DNA of 6,374 bases from contig JAFGNG010000007.1 of assembly GCA_016927125.1 (NCBI GenBank), positions 1 to 6,374 on the forward strand, read 5' to 3'. The stretch comes from Planctomycetota bacterium. Lineage in GTDB: Bacteria > Planctomycetota > SZUA-567 > JAFGNG01. Position numbers and translations under genes: made by a program. Shown piece after piece: positions 1-6,170 of this stretch. How positions within the stretch are numbered: the first letter of the stretch is position 1; the number at the start of each line of letters is the position of its first letter. A model generated the notes under the pieces. That model saw nothing but the letters and a program-made list of their open reading frames with translations. It was not told the DNA's origin and made no database searches.

Positions 1-3000
1 CCCATGCTTATGCCGAAGACGGAGTCTTCCACCTGCTTGTCGATACCCCAGACAATCCCGTAGATATCATATTCATACCCCAGGAACTCGCCGTCATTAT
101 CCTGGTCGGCCCAACTTCCCACGCTGCGGGCCCAGACGCCATAGCCGTCACCCGCATTCTGGGTCCGGGCCGGACCGGCCGGTCCCATCGGGCCGGAGCG
201 CTGCTCCAGCATTGCGGTCCGGACTTCGGAGGTGCGTCCGGCAATGCTATTATTAATTGCGCCGGTGGTTGCCAGGCCTGCCTGGGCTACACCGGCCAGG
301 ACTTCGGGGCTCATCTGCTGCATTGCTGCGGCCAGGTCTTCCGGGCTAAGCAGGCTTAAGGTGGCTATAATATCCGCCATATCCCCGCTGCCCTGTCCGA
401 GATCATTGATGGCTGTGGCCATGCCGAGCAGGTGCGTGGGAATGGTCGGAACACTCTGGAAGCTTCTGCGGTTGGCAATTAACATTACTGCCCCAGGATT
501 GCTTGACACTGAAAAGCTCAAGATTGCGGTATCGGTGGGTTGGGTTATGCTGAATGGGGTGCTTTCAATATATCCCCCGGCCGCGCTGATAATAGTAAAT
601 GTGTAGCCATCGCCAATGTAGCCGTCAATACTGGGATGAATATTGGCGCCTTCGTTAGTAGCGCTACCGGTAATGTCCAGAAGGTCTGAGGTGCTACCTG
701 AAATTTCCACGTTATAATGGGAGCCTTCTTCGAAAACGACATTGCCATCGATGGTGAGCGTGCCGATCGAGTTTCCGGGAGCGATAGTACCGCCGCTGTT
801 GACAGTCAAGCCGCCCTGTGCCCCTACCCGGCCAGTACCGCTGAGGGTGCCGCTATTTGCGATCATAACCGTATTGGCTGTCACTACCCCGTTAGCGCGC
901 AGGGTGGCGCTGAATCCGGCGCCTCCGACCGTAAGGTCAGTTGTGCCGGACGCTTCGCCAAAGAAATCGGTCGAGTCGTTACCGAGAATCAGGGTGCCCT
1001 GATCGACCGCCACCGTGGCCAGCCTGGTACCGGCGGAGTAAGCATTGCTGAAGAGCCAGGTGCCGCTGCCTTCCTTGATCAGACTGGTGGCCTGCTGGAT
1101 TTGCCCGTCATAGGTCATGTCGCTGCTGCCGGCAAATGTGACCATATCGGTCCCGGCGTCGCCGAGATAGATATCCGCGTCCACTGCTGCATCAGTAATG
1201 GTCATCATGTCATCGCCGGCGCCGGTATAAAAATCCCCGGTGACGCTTAAGATATTGTCTGCTGAACCATTGCCGATGATGGCGAGGGTGTTGTTGCCGT
1301 CGCCAAGGCGGAGCGCGCCGTTGACAGTCAGGTAGCCGGCTGTGACGCTCAGGCTGACCGCATCATCATTAGCACCAGCCTCGATTTCACCGTTTAGAAT
1401 CAGGTTATTAGCGGTGGCATTAAGGCTGAGTTGATTATCACCCGCCCCGAGGTTGATGCCGTTATTGCCCCCCCCCAGGGTAACCACCAGGCGTGAAGTT
1501 GCGTCATTGGCGGAGACGGTTACAAAGTCATCACCCGCCCCGAGGGTAAGGCTGCTGGCATCCCCATAATTGGAGGTTAAGAGCAGGTTACCTGCGCCGG
1601 TGATATTCGTGGTGTCGTCTTCATCTCCCAGGTCAACCGGGCCGGAGATTGTAATTGTCCTGCCATTATCAAGCACAATCGTCATGGTATCGGTGCCGGT
1701 ACCGCCGGCGAGGGTGCCGTTAAAGTCGATGCTACCGGCACTGGCGTTGAAGGTGATGCCGTCATTGCCAGCGTCAAGTTCAAGACCATCTGCGACCATA
1801 TCATTGGTAAGGTTCACGGTTAGGGAGGAAACGCTGTTGGTAGCTTGGACGGTGATGATATCATTGCCGGTGCCGACGGTCAGCGCGGTGGCATTCTTGG
1901 AATCAACCGCCAGAGTGCCATAACCCGAGATTGTCAAGGTGTCGTCAGCGCCACCCAGGTCAATCGCCTCTACTCCGGAGACTACCGAACTGACTGTAGC
2001 GGTACCGCCGGCGAGCGTGATGGTCATTAGATCATCATTACTACCCGCGGTGATCCGACCGTTGACAGTAGTGTCGCCGATCCCGGTAGTAATTGCGATA
2101 GTGTTGGTGTCCTCGCCCATAGCCAGGACGCCGTTAACAATCACTTCGCCCAACCCGGAATTAAGATTTGCCCGGTCATTACCGCCCCCAAAATCAATTC
2201 CGTCGGCATTGTCGTCGCTGGTGAAGGTTATGGTCAGGGAGGTGATGGTATTAGTACCGGTGGCGAACAGGGTATCATTCCCGTCGCCTGCGACTACCGC
2301 GGTATGGGCGGCTCCGTCCATGGCTAAAACCCCGAACCCGCCGATTACAATGGTATCATCGCCCTCCCCCAGGTTAATGGCGCTGGCAGTGGTTGCGGTT
2401 TCGCCGTCGCCGGTCAGGATAGAGTCTATGGTCACCGTGGTGTCGGCCACGTTAACATTAATCGTATCATCACCCACACCCATGAGCGCGCTGCCAGTCA
2501 TCCTGATATTGTTGTTGGAGGCGAGAAAGCTCAGAGTGTCATCACCGCCGTCGAGGATCACAATACCGCTGGTATAAACTTCGCTGGAGGTGGTATTAAA
2601 ATTAACCGAATCGTTAGCGGCTCCGGTCTGGATAGCGATCTTGGCGGTGATGGTGCCATAGTTATTGATGGTTGCTTGGGCGTCGTTAAAAAAGATCGCG
2701 GTAGCCCCTGCCCCGGAGTTGCTGAGTTCTCCGTAGATATCCACCTGCATCGCCCTGACGCCGCTGATTTCGATAGTGCCCTGTGCCGGGGCGAGGGAAA
2801 AAGCGTCTGCGCCAGCCCCGAGGACAATGGAGGTGGTGGTGGTTTCAGCGTTGGAATCTACGGTCAGCCAGCCAGCTACGCTGCTGGTGGTAGCGGTGAT
2901 GGTACTGCCTGAGTAATACCAGTCACCCTCGTTCTGTTGCTCCGAAACCGCCATAAGCTGGCCGGAAAGGGCAAATAATAAAAGTGTGAGCCCAAATATA

Positions 3001-3032
3001 ATCTTCTTAAAAATCTCAGCCTTGCTCATCAT
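1..3032 (-). CDS. Autotransporter (type Va secretion) with RTX-like repeat passenger, 3' end missing
   Basis: Seen: one frame stays open on the minus strand from an ATG at 3032 to the window edge, 1010 codons without a stop. Residues 1-28 form a signal peptide (KIIFGLTLLLFALSGQLMA, likely cut after A28). Residues 29-633 are Gly/Asp/Thr/Ser-rich with about 22 motifs such as LGEGDDTIVI and LGAGDDFVTV. Residues about 650-690 match the autotransporter-associated beta-strand repeat (KEGSGTWLFSNAYSAGTRL). APGNSIGTLTIDGN follows near 750, a signature common just upstream of the translocator. A helical linker lies at about 880-940. DGYGVWARSVGSW near 962 begins the beta-barrel, of which about 50 residues are visible. 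No cysteine was found, as usual for passengers. Known of the family: Sec export, then outer-membrane insertion of a barrel of about 260 residues and passenger display or release. Inferred: full length about 1,200 residues, beta-helical surface protein. The passenger has no recognisable catalytic domain, so adhesion or a structural surface role is only a guess. It is divergent from the glycan ligase gene. Confidence 0.93.
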   Translation of the reverse strand, partial: MMSKAEIFKKIIFGLTLLLFALSGQLMAVSEQQNEGDWYYSGSTITATTSSVAGWLTVDSNAETTTTSIVLGAGADAFSLAPAQGTIEISGVRAMQVDIYGELSNSGAGATAIFFNDAQATINNYGTITAKIAIQTGAANDSVNFNTTSSEVYTSGIVILDGGDDTLSFLASNNNIRMTGSALMGVGDDTINVNVADTTVTIDSILTGDGETATTASAINLGEGDDTIVIGGFGVLAMDGAAHTAVVAGDGNDTLFATGTNTITSLTITFTSDDNADGIDFGGGNDRANLNSGLGEVIVNGVLAMGEDTNTIAITTGIGDTTVNGRITAGSNDDLMTITLAGGTATVSSVVSGVEAIDLGGADDTLTISGYGTLAVDSKNATALTVGTGNDIITVQATNSVSSLTVNLTNDMVADGLELDAGNDGITFNASAGSIDFNGTLAGGTGTDTMTIVLDNGRTITISGPVDLGDEDDTTNITGAGNLLLTSNYGDASSLTLGAGDDFVTVSANDATSRLVVTLGGGNNGINLGAGDNQLSLNATANNLILNGEIEAGANDDAVSLSVTAGYLTVNGALRLGDGNNTLAIIGNGSADNILSVTGDFYTGAGDDMMTITDAAVDADIYLGDAGTDMVTFAGSSDMTYDGQIQQATSLIKEGSGTWLFSNAYSAGTRLATVAVDQGTLILGNDSTDFFGEASGTTDLTVGGAGFSATLRANGVVTANTVMIANSGTLSGTGRVGAQGGLTVNSGGTIAPGNSIGTLTIDGNVVFEEGSHYNVEISGSTSDLLDITGSATNEGANIHPSIDGYIGDGYTFTIISAAGGYIESTPFSITQPTDTAILSFSVSSNPGAVMLIANRRSFQSVPTIPTHLLGMATAINDLGQGSGDMADIIATLSLLSPEDLAAAMQQMSPEVLAGVAQAGLATTGAINNSIAGRTSEVRTAMLEQRSGPMGPAGPARTQNAGDGYGVWARSVGSWADQDNDGEFLGYEYDIYGIVWGIDKQVEDSVFGISM
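1134..2822 (-). repeat. RTX-like Gly/Asp motif array in the autotransporter passenger
   Basis: Residues 71-633 of the autotransporter contain about 22 copies of a degenerate motif, roughly [LTAF]-G-x-G-[DN]-[DN]-x-[hydrophobic]-[TSN]-[hydrophobic]. Examples are LGAGADAFSL (71), LGEGDDTIVI (221), LGGADDTLTI (359), LGDEDDTTNI (468), LGAGDDFVTV, LGDGNNTLAI (576) and LGDAGTDMVTF (623). Mean spacing is about 26 residues, as expected if each motif marks a corner of one beta-helix turn. Longer modules starting at residues 221, 359 and 468 align with each other over 80 or more residues, and a shorter fourth starts at 576. Canonical RTX repeats (GGxGxDxUx) are tandem 9-mers; these are dispersed, so calcium binding is uncertain. 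Confidence 0.85.
1468..1476 (-). repeat. Poly-G (9) homopolymer inside the autotransporter coding sequence
   Basis: Nine consecutive C on the plus strand give nine G in the coding strand, encoding the end of L519 plus G520-G522 in the motif LGGGNNGINLG. The copy number present here keeps the frame open on both sides. One added G makes the next codons CAA TAA, with the stop at 1462-1464. One lost G leads to TGA at 1400-1402. Either change truncates the protein near residue 520-550, well before the translocator barrel. Tracts of this kind in surface-protein genes are known phase-variation switches; whether this one varies is not shown. Confidence 0.8.
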
Positions 3033-3044
3033 AATTCCCCCCTT
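3029..3044 (-). promoter_or_regulatory. Ribosome-binding site and double ATG of the autotransporter gene
   Basis: On the minus strand AAGGGGGGAATT precedes two adjacent in-frame ATG codons (first bases 3032 and 3029). The G-rich Shine-Dalgarno (3037-3042) is 4 bases from the first ATG and 7 from the second. The second therefore has the more usual spacing and may be the true start. The product would differ only by one methionine of the signal peptide. Confidence 0.65.
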
Positions 3045-3109
3045 GGTTTTTCTGCACTTTCAGGAAATTTATTCTTATTACTGCGAATTTTGACTCCTAA
3101 AAAGGGATC

Positions 3110-3137
3110 TTGTCCTGAATACAGAGGAACAGGACAA
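3110..3137. promoter_or_regulatory. Perfect 8-base inverted repeat upstream of the autotransporter
   Basis: TTGTCCTG (3110-3117) and CAGGACAA (3130-3137) are exact reverse complements separated by 12 bases, so the half-sites are 20 bases apart centre to centre, about two helical turns. The element starts 78 bases upstream of the autotransporter start. It could be an operator for a dimeric regulator, or a hairpin in the 5' leader of the leftward transcript. There is no T-run after either arm to suggest a terminator. Confidence 0.45.
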
Positions 3138-3185
3138 ACAACCTTGTTTAGCTTACTTAACTTTAAAACCTGCTTTTAATCTTTC

Positions 3186-3217
3186 TTAACATCATTTATA
3201 TTAATTAGTTATGTTAA
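3186..3217. repeat. AT-rich inverted repeat in the intergenic region
   Basis: TTAACAT (3186-3192) and ATGTTAA (3211-3217) are exact 7-base inverted repeats with an 18-base spacer. The composition is very AT-rich, so chance is a serious alternative. The left arm also resembles a -35 box (TTAACA) with a poor -10 (TATGT T-like) 18 bases on. No function is assigned. Confidence 0.25.
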
Positions 3218-3362
3218 TAATTTTTATTAGTGCCATAACTGCATGAATAAGGTTATTTTGATTAGAAAACCTTCAATCTTTATCGGATTTTTCTTACAGA
3301 ATCTTCACCTTAATAACCGTCTTTTATGGAGATAAACTTTGGTTTAATTGGAGTGATTGTCT

Positions 3363-3391
3363 TTGCAAATGGGTTGCTTGTTCCTTATCAT
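3363..3391 (+). promoter_or_regulatory. Candidate sigma-70 promoter for the glycan ligase gene
   Basis: TTGCAA (-35, 3363-3368, 4 of 6 to consensus) and TATCAT (-10, 3386-3391, 5 of 6) are separated by exactly 17 bases. Transcription would start near 3398 and leave a leader of about 117 bases before the ATG at 3515. This was found by eye in AT-rich DNA, where chance matches are common. Confidence 0.35.
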
Positions 3392-3401
3392 ACTATTCTG
3401 C

Positions 3402-3414
3402 GAATAAGTTATTC
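3402..3414. promoter_or_regulatory. 13-base palindrome at the predicted transcription start
   Basis: GAATAA-G-TTATTC is a perfect dyad with a single central base. It sits 10 bases downstream of the candidate -10 box, where a repressor site would block initiation. It is AT-rich and short, so it may be coincidental. Confidence 0.25.
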
Positions 3415-3500
3415 ATAAAACCTGACAATAACCGGTGAGGCAGGTTAATCCAGACCTGGCCGTAACGTGGAGTTATCCAAGCGGGTTAGATATGACCAAT

Positions 3501-3513
3501 CTCTGGAGTAGAG
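3501..3513 (+). promoter_or_regulatory. Ribosome-binding site of the glycan ligase gene, in a small hairpin loop
   Basis: GGAG (3505-3508) lies 6 bases upstream of the ATG at 3515 and fixes that start. It is flanked by CTCT (3501-3504) and AGAG (3510-3513), which can pair as a 4-base stem with the Shine-Dalgarno in the loop. The stem is too short to be confident of a regulatory role. Confidence 0.6.
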
Positions 3514-3514
3514 C

Positions 3515-6100
3515 ATGGAAAATGACCAGATAGAGCCGATTAATCTTGCCGAAAAGATTGAAGATTCAGGCGCCCCCGCTGATTTCTTTGAAAAATGCGT
3601 GGGATACGGCACCACCGCCCTCCTTTTTATCTTGCCATTTATGCTGCATGCCAGGCTGTATGACGGCTCTTTTGTGGTAAAAAGGGCGGTAATTGAGATA
3701 ATTGTGCCGCTGCTGCTCTGTTGTCTTGCGCTGAAGCTCTTTTTAAGTAAAAAAGCTGTCGCCCTCAAAATAACCTGGATGAGTCTCGGGGTGATTGCGT
3801 TCCTGATCTGGAACTGGTTATCAATCTCCTGGAGTTTGCACCGTTTCGAGGCTTATTTATCGGTGGTCAGGTGGACTGCCAGCATCCTGCCTTTCTTCTT
3901 GCTTGCGACCTGCAAGCGGAAGGAGCATTGGATCCAGCTCTGGCTGGGGGCGCTGGTTGCGGCCGCCATCGGGGTATCATTATTAGGAATCTACCAAACC
4001 CGCTTCTCTGGGCTGGACAAGCCTTGGCCGCGCGAATGCCTGTGGCCGCTGGGGCATATGCTGCTGCCCTTTGAACGCTGGATTGGTGGTGCGGATGAAT
4101 ACTTATGGTCCTGGAGCAAGTTTTACTGGCTGGTTAACAAGGTCCTGTGGTGCATTTATAAGTTTCTCGGACAGGCTGCATCGCCATCCTCCACCTTTAT
4201 CAACCGCAATTTCGCCATGCACTTTGTCTGCCTTACCCTGCCGCTCTCCTTTGTCTGGATGCTCCGCGCGGTCCGGCCGGCCTCGATAGCCATGGGGCTG
4301 GTTGCACTTACTTTGAACTGCAGTTACATCTTTCGGGCCGACTCCCGCGCTGCCAGCCTGGCTTTCTGGGTAATGTTGGTATTCATTAGTGTGATTTTAG
4401 CATTAAACCACTTTTACTTTCGCAGCCAACGGCTCAAGATCGGTTTTAAGCGGATCTTTGCCTTTGCTATCGCGGTCATCGTCACCTTACTCATTACCAA
4501 TGTTCTCGCCAATACCCTTAAACTAAAAAGCACCAGCGAAAAATTCGAAACCCTGTTTTCTTTTGATGCTTCGAAAAAGGAGGAGCGGGAGCTTCCTGTC
4601 TCCGCTATCGATAAAGCCAAGACAGTGGGAATTTATATGGATTTCACTAAAGACGCCATCGATGCTGATGAAGACGTGCCCCTGGCCCTGGCCCTGCAGC
4701 GAAAGTCCATGGAGGAACCCAGAATCTCAATGATGGCCAATACGGTCGGCATGATTCTGGATCATCCCTGGCGTGGCGTGGGCGCGGGCAATTTCCGCGC
4801 TTTTTACCCGAATTACCAGGGATTCTGGATCCGGAACCAGCACCTGGCTCTCGGTAGCCGACCGGAACACACGCACAACGACTACCTGCAAATAGCTTCA
4901 GAACTTGGGCTGATTGGCTTCGGGGTCTTCTTTGCTTTGTTATGCCTGGGGTTATGGATAATTCTCTCCCTGACCTTCCTGAAAATCGGTATCAAGGAGC
5001 GGCTGTTGGTCCTGACCCTGGGGGAATCTGCTTTTAAAGTTAACCGCCGCGACTATCTGCTGATACTCGGTTTGGGTACCGGCCTGCTCGGGCTGATGGT
5101 ATTGATGTTTCTCAGTTTCCCCATGGACCGGGCGGTCCCGCCGCTTTTGTTGTTTCTCTTTCTGGGGATCCTGAACTCTTATTACCAACGGGCAAACCCG
5201 CAGGCTGCGGAAAAGATAATTGCCCTCCCGGTATTCTCTTACGGTTTAATCGCGCTCTGCTTGCTGGCTGCGTCAGTATGGATGGTTGATGAAAATATCA
5301 GGGTATTGAAGTATTCATCCCTGCAACAAAATTTACTGGAATATGAAAAATTAACCCGGTGGAAGCAATTGATCCCTGACGGCGTGGATGCGGGCAGGGC
5401 CCTGCCGCACGCAACCCGCCATCTCTTCTATCTCGGCCGGGCCTATGCTGAAACCGGAGAACTGCTCAAGGCTACCGAAACCATGGCAAAGTCCCTTGAA
5501 AGTGATCCCTATTCCGCGGTTTCACAAACCAATTGTGGCGTTATCATGGGCCGGAGAGGGCTGTTTGAAGAGGCGGCATACGAGCTTGGCAGGGGGGTGC
5601 GCCTGACGCCGGATTTTGCCCTCGGGAGGGTAAACTACGGGTTCTCCCTCTTTAAAATTGGAAAGATTGAGGAGGGCCTGGCTCAATTTCGCAAAGCTAT
5701 CGCCCTGGACACCTCGGACAGGTACGCCTACATGCATCTGGGCAGAACCTTGAAGAAACTTGGCAGACTGGATGAATCCCTGGAGGTTTATCTGGAAGCA
5801 GCCAAGAACTGCCCCAAGGACCCCGTTGTCTACCATGAGGCGGCCAAGGAACTGCTTGCCAGAAAGAGGGTTAAGGAAGCCATCGAGTATTACCGCAAGT
5901 CCCTGGAGCTCTTCCCGCTCAACCCCAAGGCCTGCTTTGAACTGGCCAAAGTTTATGAAATGTTGGATATGCCTGACTATTCCAAGCAGCTTTACGAGCA
6001 TATGCTGAAGAATATCAATCCCCATGATAAAATGGTTATCCAGGCCTTGCGGGATGTCAATAACAAGATCATACAGGCTGCGGAAACCAAAGCGGAATAA
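3515..6100 (+). CDS. O-antigen ligase/polymerase (WaaL/Wzy/PglL superfamily) with C-terminal TPR domain
   Basis: An 861-residue inner-membrane protein with a good Shine-Dalgarno 6 bases before the ATG. About 13 hydrophobic segments are visible: near 32-48, 57-77, 87-104, 117-133, 141-160, 236-252, 255-272, 281-302, 315-333, 464-490, 514-535, 542-557 and 571-589. Superfamily hallmarks are FINRNFA (228-234), a Ser-Arg pair (S277-R278) at the start of a membrane helix, and a large loop at 334-463. The loop holds DHPWRGVGAGNF (416-427) and the HTHNDYLQIASELGLIGF motif (H452, H454). In WaaL, an arginine and a histidine in such positions are needed for glycan transfer from undecaprenyl-diphosphate. 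Six 34-residue TPR units occupy about 633-837. Segment count places the catalytic loop and the TPRs in the periplasm. Members include lipid A-core ligases, O-antigen polymerases and protein O-oligosaccharyltransferases, and sequence alone does not separate them. The gene is monocistronic as seen, divergent from the autotransporter. Confidence 0.92.
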   Translation: MENDQIEPINLAEKIEDSGAPADFFEKCVGYGTTALLFILPFMLHARLYDGSFVVKRAVIEIIVPLLLCCLALKLFLSKKAVALKITWMSLGVIAFLIWNWLSISWSLHRFEAYLSVVRWTASILPFFLLATCKRKEHWIQLWLGALVAAAIGVSLLGIYQTRFSGLDKPWPRECLWPLGHMLLPFERWIGGADEYLWSWSKFYWLVNKVLWCIYKFLGQAASPSSTFINRNFAMHFVCLTLPLSFVWMLRAVRPASIAMGLVALTLNCSYIFRADSRAASLAFWVMLVFISVILALNHFYFRSQRLKIGFKRIFAFAIAVIVTLLITNVLANTLKLKSTSEKFETLFSFDASKKEERELPVSAIDKAKTVGIYMDFTKDAIDADEDVPLALALQRKSMEEPRISMMANTVGMILDHPWRGVGAGNFRAFYPNYQGFWIRNQHLALGSRPEHTHNDYLQIASELGLIGFGVFFALLCLGLWIILSLTFLKIGIKERLLVLTLGESAFKVNRRDYLLILGLGTGLLGLMVLMFLSFPMDRAVPPLLLFLFLGILNSYYQRANPQAAEKIIALPVFSYGLIALCLLAASVWMVDENIRVLKYSSLQQNLLEYEKLTRWKQLIPDGVDAGRALPHATRHLFYLGRAYAETGELLKATETMAKSLESDPYSAVSQTNCGVIMGRRGLFEEAAYELGRGVRLTPDFALGRVNYGFSLFKIGKIEEGLAQFRKAIALDTSDRYAYMHLGRTLKKLGRLDESLEVYLEAAKNCPKDPVVYHEAAKELLARKRVKEAIEYYRKSLELFPLNPKACFELAKVYEMLDMPDYSKQLYEHMLKNINPHDKMVIQALRDVNNKIIQAAETKAE

Positions 6101-6113
6101 ACCCGGATAGAAT

Positions 6114-6132
6114 AAACCTGCCGCAGGCGTTT
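6114..6132. terminator. Weak candidate bidirectional terminator between convergent genes
   Basis: In the 70-base gap between the two convergent stop codons, CCTG (6117-6120) pairs with CAGG (6124-6127) over a CCG loop. AAA (6114-6116) can continue the pairing with TTT (6130-6132) across a CG bulge. The position suits a shared terminator, but the stem is short and there is no long T-run on either strand. Confidence 0.25.
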
Positions 6133-6170
6133 CCGGTGAGATCCAGGGGGAAATTACCCGGTTAGGTGCT

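Larger units (their letters stand above)
3033..3514. other. AT-rich divergent intergenic region, no convincing gene
   Basis: This 482-base spacer separates the leftward autotransporter from the rightward glycan ligase gene and is clearly richer in A and T than either gene. It must hold the promoters of both. It contains inverted repeats at 3110-3137, 3186-3217 and 3402-3414, a candidate sigma-70 promoter at 3363-3391 and Shine-Dalgarno sites at both ends. No tRNA or riboswitch consensus could be recognised. No good promoter could be assigned by eye to the autotransporter. Confidence 0.75.

Noticed and set aside
717..1250. A 177-codon plus-strand open frame
   Set aside because: It is antisense to the autotransporter-associated repeat region, where the minus-strand product is clearly recognisable. 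The plus-strand product resembles nothing known.
1939..2577. A 212-codon plus-strand open frame
   Set aside because: It lies antisense to the autotransporter, has a low-complexity Ser/Pro/Val composition that mirrors the Gly/Asp/Thr repeats, and lacks a ribosome-binding site. It is a shadow of the minus-strand gene.
1..3032. Frameshifted or broken autotransporter
   Set aside because: The start codon, signal peptide, repeats, linker and first barrel strands all lie in one frame with no internal stop, including across the nine-G tract. The missing C terminus is due to the window edge.
3326..3418. A 30-codon hydrophobic open frame in the intergenic region (MEINFGLIGVIVFANG...)
   Set aside because: It could encode a tiny membrane peptide, but there is no Shine-Dalgarno before its ATG. 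It overlaps the candidate promoter of the next gene and lies in AT-rich DNA, where such frames arise by chance.
3398..3514. Possible riboswitch in the glycan ligase leader (cyclic di-GMP or similar)
   Set aside because: Only a 5-base stem (CAGGT 3441-3445 with ACCTG 3454-3458) and the small hairpin at the Shine-Dalgarno could be found. No conserved riboswitch core was recognised.
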